DNA from: Actinomycetes bacterium
GTDB taxonomy: Bacteria; Actinomycetota; Acidimicrobiia; Acidimicrobiales; RAAP-2
Direction: 5' to 3'
Assembly: GCA_021791145.1 (NCBI GenBank)
Contig: JAJYXE010000017.1
Span: forward strand, 1 to 64,000
DNA length: 64,000 nucleotides
The notes below the pieces were generated by a model. That model was given only the letters and a program-made list of their open reading frames with translations. It was not told the origin of the DNA and searched no databases. The stretch's first letter is position 1. The number at the start of each line of letters is the position of its first letter. Shown here in pieces: positions 1 through 8,102 of the stretch. The position numbers were made by a program, and so were the translations under genes.

Positions 1-250
1 GGAGCACCGGTGCCATCTTCTGGGACACCCGCCCGGCGACGATCATGAGGTCCGCCTGCCGAGGTGAGGCGCGGAAGACCTCCATGCCGAGACGGCTGAT
101 GTCGAAGTCGGCAGCGCCCACCGCCATCATCTCGATGGCACAGCACGCCAGTCCGAACGTGGCCGGCCACACGCTGTTGCGGCGGGCCCACTTCACGAGG
201 TCCTCGAGACGGCCCGTGAGGAAATTGTGCTGGAGATCCTCGAGACCCAT
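1..250 (-). CDS. nuoB: NADH-quinone oxidoreductase subunit B (5' part only)
   Basis: This is the N-terminal 83 codons of the NuoB subunit of respiratory complex I; the gene runs off the left edge. The ATG at 248-250 opens a frame containing [15 protein letters not shown], the family's signature with the paired cysteines that ligate the terminal N2 iron-sulfur cluster, followed by the [20 protein letters not shown] block. NuoB sits in the peripheral arm and hands electrons to menaquinone. It lies 12 nt downstream of nuoA in the same direction, the usual nuoA-nuoB order. The frame has no in-window stop, as expected for a truncated view. Confidence 0.95.
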   Translation of the reverse strand, partial: MGLEDLQHNFLTGRLEDLVKWARRNSVWPATFGLACCAIEMMAVGAADFDISRLGMEVFRASPRQADLMIVAGRVSQKMAPVL

Positions 251-262
251 CGGTCCGCGCTC

Positions 263-715
263 CTACGCCGCCTGCCCTGGCGCCCCTGGTTCGCTCGGGA
301 CGCGGCCGATCGTCGACTCGCTCGTCCTCGCTGGGACGCCCGGCTCGAGCCGGCGCCCCGGGCCCCATTGCAACGCACCGTTGCTCACGAGGTAGATGAA
401 GGCGACGAGCACGACCGCCGCGAACACCAGCACCTCGACCAGGCCGAACACGCGCAGCCCGCGGAAGACCACCGCCCAGGGGTACAGGAAGATCACCTCG
501 ATGTCGAAGATGATGAAGATCATCGCCACGAGGTAGAAGCGGACCGGGAAGCGTGCGGGGGGCTCGCGGCTCGGGATGATCCCGGACTCGTAGGGGGCGA
601 CCTTTTGCGCCGTGGGGCGCTGACGCGGCGCAAGCAGCTTCGACGCGCCCAACGACAGCACTGCAAAGAGCGCTCCGAGGACGAGGAGCAGGAAGATCGG
701 GAGGTACTGGGCCAC
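263..715 (-). CDS. nuoA: NADH-quinone oxidoreductase subunit A
   Basis: NuoA is a small membrane subunit of complex I near the quinone site. The 150-residue product starts with GTG and has three hydrophobic helices (about 5-27, 60-80, 88-108). The conserved acidic loop and second-helix motif [12 protein letters not shown] are present, as is the YESG loop at about 42-45. The C-terminus is extended by some 35 Pro/Ser/Gly-rich residues beyond the usual end of the family. It is the first gene of the nuo operon and diverges from the flavoprotein gene at 866, so the 150 nt between them should carry both promoters. Confidence 0.95.
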   Translation of the reverse strand: MAQYLPIFLLLVLGALFAVLSLGASKLLAPRQRPTAQKVAPYESGIIPSREPPARFPVRFYLVAMIFIIFDIEVIFLYPWAVVFRGLRVFGLVEVLVFAAVVLVAFIYLVSNGALQWGPGRRLEPGVPARTSESTIGRVPSEPGAPGQAA

Positions 716-852
716 GGCGAAGCCGTTCTACCACGGGCTCGTGCGCACAGGCACATCCGGGATCGGGGCACGGCTTCGACCTGTCGGATGCGCCCACGCG
801 TCGTTGTCGGGCGTACCGCGCTTTCGTGTCGGGCGGGTCCGCGTGACGCGCC

Positions 853-858
853 TACGAT
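853..858 (+). promoter_or_regulatory. -10 element (TACGAT) for a leaderless flavoprotein mRNA
   Basis: TACGAT ends 7 nt before the GTG at 866. That spacing would put the first transcribed base on or next to the start codon. The only purine-rich stretch (ggagg) overlaps the start codon itself and cannot act as a normal ribosome binding site. Confidence 0.45.
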
Positions 859-865
859 CCCGGAG

Positions 866-2485
866 GTGACACCGCAGGACCCGGAGACGCCCGGCTCCAC
901 GCCGCCGCAGACGCCGCCGCAGACCCTCCAGCAGGCCTCCTTGCAGACGCCGCCGCAGACCGCCCAGCAGGCGCCCCAGAAGGGGGCTCGCCCGTCGAAG
1001 GCGGCACACCCGTCACCGGAGACGAGGAGCCGCAACCGTTCGCGCGGCCGCCTGCACGATGTCGTGGTCGTCGGAGCGGGTCCCGCTGGCTCCTCGTGCG
1101 CCTACTGGCTCGCCGCGGCCGGATGGGACGTCGCGGTCGTCGAGAAGAAGCAGTTCCCCCGGGACAAGACGTGCGGGGACGGACTGACCCCGCGTGCGGT
1201 GCGCCAACTCGCGGACATGGGGCTCGAGGACGCACTGGCCGGTTCGCACCGCTACACGGGGCTGCGGTCATGCGGCTGGGGTGCGGTGCTCGAGATGCCG
1301 TGGCCCGAGCACCCCGTGTTCCCGCCCTACGGCTACACGATCACCCGGCACGACCTCGACGGGCTCGTCGCCCAACGCGCAGAGAGCGCGGGGGCGGTCG
1401 TCCTCCAGCACACCGAGGCGGTCGCGCCGCTCCTCGCCCCCGGCGTGGCATCGGCGAGCGCGCCACCCCGCACCGCCGACGAGACGCCGCCTTCGGGCGC
1501 GCGGAGACTCGAGGTGCACGGCACCGAGGCGAGCGGCGCCGAGGCGAGCGACGGCGAGGCGAACGACACCGAGGCGAACGACACCGAGGCGAACGACACC
1601 GAGGCAGGTGGCGCCGTGTCGCTCCCCGAGTGCGCCGGACTCCTCGTGCGCGACCTCCGCACGGGTCGCACTCGCGAGGTCCGCGGTCGCTACGTCGTGA
1701 TCGCCGACGGGTCCAACTCGCGGATCGGGCGCGCGCTCGGTGCGTCCCGCCGCCGCGGCTACCCGCTGGGCATGGCGCTTCGCGGCTACTACCGCTCGCC
1801 TCGCCACGACGACCCCTACATCGAGTCGCACCTCGACATCCGCGACTCCCGTGGCGAGGTCGTCCCGGGCTACGGGTGGATCTTCCCGCTCGGTGACGGG
1901 CGGGTGAACGTGGGCGTCGGGCTCCTCTCCACCGAGCAGCGCTGGAAGGGCGTGAACACGTCCCGTCTGATGGAGGCGTTCGTCGCCGGCGCGCCCAAGA
2001 GCTGGGGCCTTTCGGAGGCGACCAGCTGCGGTCCGCCGACGGGAGGGAAGCTCCCGATGAGCCTCGCCGTCCAGCCGCGCACCGGTGCGAACGTCGTCGT
2101 GATCGGCGACGCCAGCGGTGCCATCAACCCGTTCAACGGAGAGGGCATCGCCTACGGGTACGAGACCGGGCGGCTGGCCGCCGCCTCCCTCTCCGAGGCG
2201 CTCGCCGGTGACGGGCCCGCGGCGCTCACGCGCTACGACGAACGGCTCGACGCAGCGTTCGCCAGCTACTACCGGGTCGGGCGAGCGTTCGTCCGCCTCA
2301 TCTCCAACCCCGCCGCCATGCACTGGTGCGTCGCCGTGGGGATGCGCTCAGAGACCTTCATGAAAGAACTGCTCCGGATCATGGCGAACCTCATGCGCCC
2401 GGAGTCTCCCGGTGCCGCCGAGCTCGGCTACGACGTGCTCGTCCGGCTCTCGACGCTCTTGCCCGAGCCGCCTTCCTTCAGCTGA
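866..2485 (+). CDS. Geranylgeranyl reductase family FAD oxidoreductase
   Basis: A flavoprotein of the geranylgeranyl reductase/MenJ family, which saturates isoprenoid double bonds, in actinobacteria often in the menaquinone side chain. The FAD Rossmann motif GAGPAG is at residues 70-75, followed by a CGDGLTPRAV block at about 101-110 and the second FAD site VIGDASGAINPFNGEGI in the C-terminal half. The first 65 residues are Gln/Pro-rich low complexity, and the start is uncertain: GTG 866 is chosen from the upstream -10 box, but translation could begin nearer the FAD motif. A six-unit, 15-bp repeat (1526-1615) adds an ANDTE-type acidic stretch. Its position beside nuoA fits a role in quinone modification (inference). 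The 3' end overlaps hemL by 8 nt on the opposite strand. Confidence 0.8.
   Translation: MTPQDPETPGSTPPQTPPQTLQQASLQTPPQTAQQAPQKGARPSKAAHPSPETRSRNRSRGRLHDVVVVGAGPAGSSCAYWLAAAGWDVAVVEKKQFPRDKTCGDGLTPRAVRQLADMGLEDALAGSHRYTGLRSCGWGAVLEMPWPEHPVFPPYGYTITRHDLDGLVAQRAESAGAVVLQHTEAVAPLLAPGVASASAPPRTADETPPSGARRLEVHGTEASGAEASDGEANDTEANDTEANDTEAGGAVSLPECAGLLVRDLRTGRTREVRGRYVVIADGSNSRIGRALGASRRRGYPLGMALRGYYRSPRHDDPYIESHLDIRDSRGEVVPGYGWIFPLGDGRVNVGVGLLSTEQRWKGVNTSRLMEAFVAGAPKSWGLSEATSCGPPTGGKLPMSLAVQPRTGANVVVIGDASGAINPFNGEGIAYGYETGRLAAASLSEALAGDGPAALTRYDERLDAAFASYYRVGRAFVRLISNPAAMHWCVAVGMRSETFMKELLRIMANLMRPESPGAAELGYDVLVRLSTLLPEPPSFS
1526..1615 (+). repeat. 15-bp in-frame tandem repeat, six units
   Basis: Units of the form gaggcgaacgacacc occur six times in a row; the three central copies are identical and the outer ones have drifted. 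In frame they encode repeats of E-A-N-D-T within the flavoprotein. Confidence 0.85.
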
Positions 2486-3809
2486 GCGCCTTGGCGATCT
2501 CGGCTGCCGCCTCGCCAGCCGCGTCCACGACGAGGTTGAGCTCGGCGTCGTCGTGGGACATCCCGCAGAAGAGCACCTCATAGGCGCCGGGCGCGACCAC
2601 GACGCCGCGACGCAAGAGCGCGTGGAAGAAGGGCGGGTACACCCCTGACGACGCGATCGCGCGTGCTCCCTCGTAGTCGGTGGGCGCGTCGAGCCGCGAT
2701 CCTGGCGGCGACCCGACGTAGAGCCCGGCGAGCGTCCCGGCGGCCGGTGCCACAGCCGAGAGCCCGCCGTCGCGCACCGCGCCCTCCAGGGCTCGCGCGA
2801 ACCGCCCGACCCGGGCGGCGAGCGCCTCGTAGTCCGGGTCGGCGACCTCGGCGAGCACCGCCAGCCCGGCGGCGGTCGCGAGCGGGTTCCCCGAGAGCGT
2901 CCCGGCCTGGTAGACGGGACCGCTCGGCGCGAGAGCCGCCATGAGCTCCTGTCGTCCGCCGAACGCACCGATGGGGAGCCCGCCGCCCACGACCTTGCCG
3001 AAGCACCACAGGTCCGGAGTGACGCCCATGAGCGCGCTCGCCGTCGCCGAGCAGATGCGAAAGCCCGTGATCACCTCGTCGAAGACGAGCACGGCCCCCA
3101 CGGCGTCGCAGGCCCGGCGCAGCCCTTCGAGGAACCCCGGTGCCGGAGGGACGAGGTTCATGTTGGCGGCGACCGGTTCCACGATGACGCAGGCCACCTC
3201 CTCGTCGAGCTCCGGCACTCGGTTGTAGGGCACGACGAGCGTGTCGGCGACCGCGCCCTCGGGCACGCCGGCGGAACCGGGAAGGCCCAGCGTGGCGACT
3301 CCGCTGCCGCCGCCGGCAAGGAGCCCGTCGGAATGGCCGTGGTAGCACCCGTCGAACTTGACCACCCGGCGCCGGCCGGTCACCCCGCGCGCGAGCCGCA
3401 GGGCGCTCATCGCGGCCTCCGTTCCCGAGGAGACGAAGCGCAGCTGGTCGCAGCCCGGCACCCGCTCGCAGATGGCCTCGGCGAGGAGGACCTCCCCTGG
3501 CGTCGGCATCCCGAAGGAGCTGCCCAGCGACGCGGCGCGGCACACCGCCTCGACGACCACGGGGTGCGCGTGGCCGAGGAGGACTGCGCCGTAGGACTGG
3601 ACGAGGTCGAGGTACCGGCGACCCTCGACGTCGAAGACCCACGAGCCCTCGCCGTGCACCACCGTGAAGGGGGTGCCGCCGACCGAGGCGAACGACCGCA
3701 CGGGAGAGTCGACGCCGCCGGGGATCACGCGGGTGGCGCGCTCGAACCACGAGGCGTTCGAACCGACGGCCGGTCGCTCGCCTCCCCCGCCGGCGCGGGC
3801 CTCAGCCAC
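2478..3809 (-). CDS. hemL: Glutamate-1-semialdehyde 2,1-aminomutase
   Basis: HemL converts glutamate-1-semialdehyde to 5-aminolevulinate, the second step of the C5 haem pathway, using PLP/PMP. The 443-residue product has the class III aminotransferase fold: SSGTEAAMSALRLAR at about 127-141 (phosphate binding), FDEVITGFR at 243-251 (cofactor aspartate), and the Schiff-base lysine K272 in CFGKVVGGGLPIGA. The GTG start at 3809 lies inside the hemB 3' end (8-nt overlap), so I prefer it to an upstream in-frame start; it places the protein at normal family length. The 3' end converges with the flavoprotein gene. Last gene of the haem cluster. Confidence 0.95.
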   Translation of the reverse strand: MAEARAGGGGERPAVGSNASWFERATRVIPGGVDSPVRSFASVGGTPFTVVHGEGSWVFDVEGRRYLDLVQSYGAVLLGHAHPVVVEAVCRAASLGSSFGMPTPGEVLLAEAICERVPGCDQLRFVSSGTEAAMSALRLARGVTGRRRVVKFDGCYHGHSDGLLAGGGSGVATLGLPGSAGVPEGAVADTLVVPYNRVPELDEEVACVIVEPVAANMNLVPPAPGFLEGLRRACDAVGAVLVFDEVITGFRICSATASALMGVTPDLWCFGKVVGGGLPIGAFGGRQELMAALAPSGPVYQAGTLSGNPLATAAGLAVLAEVADPDYEALAARVGRFARALEGAVRDGGLSAVAPAAGTLAGLYVGSPPGSRLDAPTDYEGARAIASSGVYPPFFHALLRRGVVVAPGAYEVLFCGMSHDDAELNLVVDAAGEAAAEIAKALS

Positions 3810-4797
3810 CGAGTGCCTCGGCGACCTCGCCGGCGAAGTAGGTGAGGACGAAGTCGGCGCCGGCACGCTTCACCGCGACGAGCTGCTCGAGCGCCACCGC
3901 GTCGGCGTCGATCCATCCGTTGGCGCCTGCCGCCTTGATCATGGCGTACTCGCCGCTGACGTGGTACGCAGCGACGGGGACCTCGACCGCCCGCCGCACG
4001 TCGGCGATCACGTCGAGATAGGTGACCGCGGGCTTCACCATGACGATGTCGGCTCCCTCGGCCACGTCGAGGGCCACCTCGGCGAGCGCCTCGCGCCGGT
4101 TGGCGGGGTCCTCCTGGTACCCGCGGCGGTCTCCGCCTCCCGCGATGCACACCCCGACCGCGTCCCGAAAGGGCCCGTAGAGCCCGGACGCGAACTTCGC
4201 CGCATAGGCGAGCACGGCGACCTCCTCGTGGCCCTCCGCGTCGAGGGCACGGCGGATCGCACCGACCTGCCCGTCCATCATCCCGCTCGGAGCCACGACG
4301 TCGGCCCCGGCGCTCGCCTGTGCGAGCGCGACGCGGGCGTAGAGCTCGAGCGTCGCGTCATTGTCCACCGTGCCATCGGTCCTGAGCACGCCGCAGTGGC
4401 CATGATCGGTGTACTCGTCGAGGCACAGGTCCGCGGCGAGCACCACCTCGTCGCCGAACGAGTCGCGCATGGTGCGGAGCGCTCGCTGCACCACGCCGTC
4501 GGGATCCCAGGCGCCCGAGCCGACGTCGTCCTTGCGCTCGGGCACCCCGAAGAGGACCACGGCGGGCACCCCGAGCCCGACGAGCCGCTTCACTTCGGCG
4601 AGCGCGGAGCTCGCGGTGTGCTGGAAGTGACCGGGCAGCGACGCGATCGGGGCGGGCTCGTCGATGCCCTCTCGGACGAAGAGCGGGGCCACGAGGTCGT
4701 CCAAAGACAGCCGGGTCTCCGCGACGAGACGTCGCAACGCCGGCGTCCGCCGCAGCCGGCGCATCCGCCGGGCCGGAAAGCTCGCACCGGGTGCCAT
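3802..4797 (-). CDS. hemB: Porphobilinogen synthase (delta-aminolevulinic acid dehydratase)
   Basis: HemB condenses two 5-aminolevulinates to porphobilinogen in the cytosol. The 331-residue protein carries the active-site lysines in AYAAKFAS and in IVMVKPAVTYLD, and the metal-site region DLCLDEYTDHGHCG, which has the aspartate/cysteine arrangement seen in bacterial enzymes. Start: ATG 4797 has no ribosome binding site, but TAGGCT lies on the same strand at 4811-4806, 8 nt upstream, suggesting a leaderless transcript of its own within the haem cluster. It is 53 nt downstream of hemD and overlaps hemL by 8 nt. Confidence 0.95.
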   Translation of the reverse strand: MAPGASFPARRMRRLRRTPALRRLVAETRLSLDDLVAPLFVREGIDEPAPIASLPGHFQHTASSALAEVKRLVGLGVPAVVLFGVPERKDDVGSGAWDPDGVVQRALRTMRDSFGDEVVLAADLCLDEYTDHGHCGVLRTDGTVDNDATLELYARVALAQASAGADVVAPSGMMDGQVGAIRRALDAEGHEEVAVLAYAAKFASGLYGPFRDAVGVCIAGGGDRRGYQEDPANRREALAEVALDVAEGADIVMVKPAVTYLDVIADVRRAVEVPVAAYHVSGEYAMIKAAGANGWIDADAVALEQLVAVKRAGADFVLTYFAGEVAEALGG

Positions 4798-4850
4798 CGC
4801 GACGAAGCCTACCGGGGGGCGCTGGGGCAATCGCGGGGCGCGAGACCGCC

Positions 4851-5681
4851 TCAGTCCCCCCGAGCGCGCCGGCGAGCGCGCGCGCCAGCGCCGCGACGAG
4901 CTCCGACGCCGCCGCGCGGAACGCTGGGCGCGCCGGCGAGCGCACCCGCCAGCGCCGCGACGAGCTCCGACGCCGACGCGTGGCGCGCCACGACGCCGAC
5001 CTCGAGCCCCGCCACGCGTGCGGCGGCAGCGGTGAGGGGGCCGATGCACGCCACGACCGGGGGGACGGCGAGCGGCTTGCCGTCCTGGGCCCGCAACGCG
5101 ACGTACGCGTCCACCGCGGACGGCGACGCAAAGGTGACTGCCGACGCCGCGGCGACCTCTGCTGCGAGCGCGGCCGGCGGCGCGGGCGCGGGGACCGTGC
5201 GGTACGCGATGACCTCGTCGACCGCCCATCCCTTCGCTCGCAGGGCGTCGGGCAGCGTGCGCCGGGCACCGGCGGCGGCCGGGAAAAGGACCGACGCACC
5301 CGGCGCGGCGGCGGCGGGGAAGAGGTCGGCGAGCCCCTCTGCGCTCGTCCGCTCGGCGACGAGATCGGCGACGAGGCCGCGTTCGCCCAGCGCTGCGGCA
5401 GTGGCCGGACCGACTGCGGCAAGGCCCGCACCTGCGAGCACCCCGACATCGGGCACCAGCGCGAGCAGCCGCCGGACCGCGTTCGCCGAGGTGAACACCA
5501 CCCACCGGTACTGCGGGAGGGCTGCGACGGCCCTCGCCAGCCCCGCACCCCCGTCCTCAGGCTCGGCGATCTCGACCACGGGCAGCGCGACCACCCGAGC
5601 CCCCGCCGCGCGGAGTGCCTCGGCCAGGTCGTCCGCGTCCCCCTTGGGGCGAGTCACCACGACCGTCGCGCCGGCGAGCAT
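4851..5681 (-). CDS. hemD: Uroporphyrinogen-III synthase
   Basis: HemD closes and inverts ring D of hydroxymethylbilane to give uroporphyrinogen III. The 276-residue protein shows the two-lobed family pattern: VVTRPKGDADDLAEAL near the N-terminus, VFTSANAVRRLL at about 68, the TSAEGLADLFP region, VTFASPSAVDAYV and CIGPLTAAAA. Both ends are disturbed. A 29-bp duplication at the hemC junction displaced the start codon, and a second, about 64-bp duplication near the 3' end shifted the reading frame so that the last 30 residues (Gly/Ala/Arg-rich) are not family-like. The core motifs are intact, so the enzyme is probably active. Confidence 0.88.
   Translation of the reverse strand: MLAGATVVVTRPKGDADDLAEALRAAGARVVALPVVEIAEPEDGGAGLARAVAALPQYRWVVFTSANAVRRLLALVPDVGVLAGAGLAAVGPATAAALGERGLVADLVAERTSAEGLADLFPAAAAPGASVLFPAAAGARRTLPDALRAKGWAVDEVIAYRTVPAPAPPAALAAEVAAASAVTFASPSAVDAYVALRAQDGKPLAVPPVVACIGPLTAAAARVAGLEVGVVARHASASELVAALAGALAGAPSVPRGGVGARRGAGARARRRARGD
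4866..4990. repeat. Imperfect tandem duplication (about 64-bp period) at the hemD 3' end
   Basis: The block gcgccggcgagcgc...gccagcgccgcgacgagctccgacgccg occurs from 4866 and again from 4930. The period is not a multiple of three, so the copy inside hemD and the copy beyond it encode the same peptide (ASELVAALA) in different frames. It appears to have replaced the native hemD C-terminus. Confidence 0.8.
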
Positions 5682-5725
5682 CACGCCGCGACCCTCGCGC
5701 CGGCGAACATCACGCCGCGCCCGTC
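5668..5725. repeat. 29-bp tandem duplication at the hemC/hemD junction
   Basis: Two copies (5668-5696 and 5697-5725) differ at about three positions. Each contains a start codon on the minus strand. The upstream copy's ATG (5710) overlaps the hemC stop as ATGA but now opens only a nine-codon frame; the downstream copy's ATG (5681) opens hemD. Confidence 0.85.
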
Positions 5726-6684
5726 GCGACGAGCTCGTGCTCCCACTCTGCGAGCGAGGAGGCCCCCCGATCCTGCACGAGCAGGCGCGCGAGCGACCGG
5801 CCGAGCGTCTCGGGGTCCTCGCCCGCGATGTGCGACCGCACCACCACGCGGCCGTCTCCGCTCGCGAGCATCCCGTCGAGCGTGAGGCGCCCCCCGCCCG
5901 CCGTCCGGGCGAGCGCGCCCGCCGGCAGCGCGCAACCCGCACCGAGCTCCCGGAGGAACGCGCGTTCCGCGTCGAGCGCCCGGTGGTCGTCGCGGACATC
6001 GACGGCCGCCAGGAGCTCCAAGAGCGCGCCGTCGTCCGCCCGGCACTCGAGCGCCAGGGCGCCCTGGCCGACCTGGGGCAGGCAGCGCAGCGGCGAGAGG
6101 CGCTCGGCCGCCCGCTCTGGCATGCCGAGCCGGTCGAGGGCCGCGGCCGCCGCGACGACCGCGGCGACAGTGCCGTCCCCCGCACGCCCGAGGCGACTCG
6201 CCATGTTCCCCCGGAGCCCGACGAAGAGGAGATCCGGGCGCAGGTTGGCCAGTTGGGCCCGGCGGCGCGCGGAGCCGGTGGCGACCACGGCCCCGGGCCA
6301 CAGCTCGTCGAGCGCGGCGCCGACGAGCGCGTCGCGCGGGTCGGCCCGCTCGGGCACGGCTGCGAGCACGAGACCCTCCGGCGTGACCGGGGGAAGGTCC
6401 TTGGCGGAGTGGACCGCCACGTCCGCGCGCCCGTCGAGCACGGCCGCCTGCACCTCCTTCACGAAGACCCCCTGCCCCCCGATCCGCTCGAGCTCTTCGG
6501 TGCCCCGGCGGTCTCCCTCCGTGCGCACCACCACGCGCTCCGTGCACAGCCCGGGCTGGCCGGCTTCGAGCAGGCGGGCGGCGGTCGCGGCCTGGGCGAG
6601 CGCCAGGGGGGAGCCCCGCGTCGCCAGCCGGACCACCCTCGCGCCGTCGGGCCGGACCACCCTCGCGCCGTCGGGGCGGCTCAC
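5710..6684 (-). CDS. hemC: Porphobilinogen deaminase (hydroxymethylbilane synthase)
   Basis: HemC joins four porphobilinogens into hydroxymethylbilane, using a covalent dipyrromethane cofactor. The cofactor cysteine is C251 in ELGAGCALPAG; VHSAKDLP (91-98) carries the catalytic aspartate, and GSARRRAQL is the substrate-binding arginine motif. The 324-residue length is slightly long because the N-terminus holds two copies of RPDGARVV (a 24-bp direct repeat, 6631-6678) before the canonical LATRGSPLALAQ. The GTG start at 6684 overlaps the hemA stop (GTGA), so the two are probably translationally coupled. Confidence 0.95.
   Translation of the reverse strand: MSRPDGARVVRPDGARVVRLATRGSPLALAQAATAARLLEAGQPGLCTERVVVRTEGDRRGTEELERIGGQGVFVKEVQAAVLDGRADVAVHSAKDLPPVTPEGLVLAAVPERADPRDALVGAALDELWPGAVVATGSARRRAQLANLRPDLLFVGLRGNMASRLGRAGDGTVAAVVAAAAALDRLGMPERAAERLSPLRCLPQVGQGALALECRADDGALLELLAAVDVRDDHRALDAERAFLRELGAGCALPAGALARTAGGGRLTLDGMLASGDGRVVVRSHIAGEDPETLGRSLARLLVQDRGASSLAEWEHELVATGAA
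6631..6678. repeat. 24-bp direct repeat at the hemC 5' end
   Basis: Two adjacent units beginning gaccaccctcgcgccgtcgg differ at one base. In frame they double the peptide RPDGARVV right after the start codon. Confidence 0.85.
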
Positions 6685-7961
6685 AGGTCGAAGAGCGCGC
6701 GCAACGCCTCGACGAGCCGCTCGCCCTTCGAGGTGCCCGAGGTCTCCCGCAGGACGACCGTCGGCTCGTGGAGGACCTTGGCGAGCACGGCTCTGGTCAC
6801 AGCGTCCACCTCCTCAGCGGCGCGCTCGCCGAGCCCGGCGAGCTGGGCGCGGTGGCGCTCGAGCTCCCGCACCCGCAGCTCCTCCATCCGGGCGCGCAGG
6901 GCGCTCACGACCGGAGCCGCCCCCCGCTCGCGGCTGTGGGTGCGGTAGCGGACGAGCTCCTCTGCGACGATCCCCGCCGCCCGCTCCGCTTCGCCCCTCC
7001 GCTCGTCGACCGTCCGCGTGATCGCGGAGCGCAGATCTGCCATGTCGAAGAGGACGACCCCGTCGAGCCCCGCGGCGGAGGGCTCCACGTTGCGCGGCAT
7101 GCCCAGGTCCACGACGAGGACCCCGCCCGGGCGCGCCGCTGCGGGCGCGAGGGCGGCGGTCGTGAGCACGTGGTCACCGGACTCGACAGCCGTGAAGACC
7201 ACGTCCGAAGCGGCGATCGCCCGCGAGAGCTGGTCTGCGCCGACGGCGCGTACGCTGAGCGCCTGGGCCTCGGTCTGGGCGAGCTGCCGTGCGCGGTCCA
7301 CGTTCCGGTTCACGACCACCACCGACGCCGGACGGCGCTCTGCGACGAGGCGGCCCAGCGCGTGGACGAGGCCCGCACCCATCTCGCCCGCCCCGACGAC
7401 GGTGACGGCGGCGCCCTGGAGCCCTCCGGAGCGTCGCCGGTCGGCGAGCTCGATCGCAGCGAAGGAGAACGAGGTCGTGCCCTTGGCGATGCCGGTCTCC
7501 GCGCGAACCCGCTTGCCCGCCTGGACGGCGCTGCGGAACAGCTCGCCGAGCACAGGGCCGGCCGCCCGCTCCTGTTGGGCACGCTCCCAGGCTCGACGGA
7601 CCTGCCCGAGCACCTCGGTCTCGCCCGGGATCGCAGACTCGAGCCCCGCGGCGACCGAGAAGAGGTGGATTGCGACGTCGTCGTCGAAGCGGACCGCCGT
7701 GTGCTCCTGGATGTCGCGCACCTCCAGCCCCGCGTGCTGCGCGAGCAGCTCGGAGACCGCGCCGACGGCGTCGTGGAAGCGGTCGACGACGGCGTAGACC
7801 TCGGTGCGCAGGCACGTCGAGAGGACGACGGCCTCCTGCACGTTCTCCCACGAGCGCAATTCCGCGAGCACCTTCGCAAGCTCGGCGTCGCCGACGGTGA
7901 CCCGCTCGAGGAGCTCGAGGGGCGACTGCTGGTGCTCGATCCCTACGACGACGACAGACAA
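6681..7961 (-). CDS. hemA: Glutamyl-tRNA reductase
   Basis: HemA reduces glutamyl-tRNA(Glu) to glutamate-1-semialdehyde with NADPH, the committed step of the C5 pathway. The 426-residue product has the catalytic cysteine C50 in STCLRTEVYA, the GETEVLGQVRRAW block, the NADPH Rossmann motif VVGAGEMGAGLV, and a C-terminal dimerisation domain. The likely start is a TTG at 7961, preceded by a good ribosome binding site (GAGGAGG, about 10 nt upstream), giving SVVVVGIEHQQSPLELLERV, which matches the usual G-I/V-x-H-x-x-x-P opening. It lies 141 nt downstream of rex in the same direction, the conserved actinobacterial order. Confidence 0.94.
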   Translation of the reverse strand: MSVVVVGIEHQQSPLELLERVTVGDAELAKVLAELRSWENVQEAVVLSTCLRTEVYAVVDRFHDAVGAVSELLAQHAGLEVRDIQEHTAVRFDDDVAIHLFSVAAGLESAIPGETEVLGQVRRAWERAQQERAAGPVLGELFRSAVQAGKRVRAETGIAKGTTSFSFAAIELADRRRSGGLQGAAVTVVGAGEMGAGLVHALGRLVAERRPASVVVVNRNVDRARQLAQTEAQALSVRAVGADQLSRAIAASDVVFTAVESGDHVLTTAALAPAAARPGGVLVVDLGMPRNVEPSAAGLDGVVLFDMADLRSAITRTVDERRGEAERAAGIVAEELVRYRTHSRERGAAPVVSALRARMEELRVRELERHRAQLAGLGERAAEEVDAVTRAVLAKVLHEPTVVLRETSGTSKGERLVEALRALFDL

Positions 7962-8102
7962 CGGGTCGTGAGCCTCCTCGCGGGTCCGGAGTGCCCCGGG
8001 GTGCGCGGCCGTGCCGTAGCCGGACAGGCGCCGGCGCGCTGCGGAGCGCCACCCACGCTACGACCGGGGCGGCCGTTGCGCAGATCGGGCCCGGCTCCGC
8101 GG

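Noticed and set aside
2478..3866. Longer hemL starting upstream at 3866
   Set aside because: The extra N-terminal residues overlap the hemB C-terminus and are Ser/Pro/Ala-rich with no family match; GTG 3809 gives normal length.
3664..6948. A 1094-codon open frame on the plus strand through the haem genes
   Set aside because: It is antisense to hemL, hemB, hemD and hemC, which have complete catalytic motifs. Very high G+C suppresses stop codons and creates such shadows; no motif is visible.
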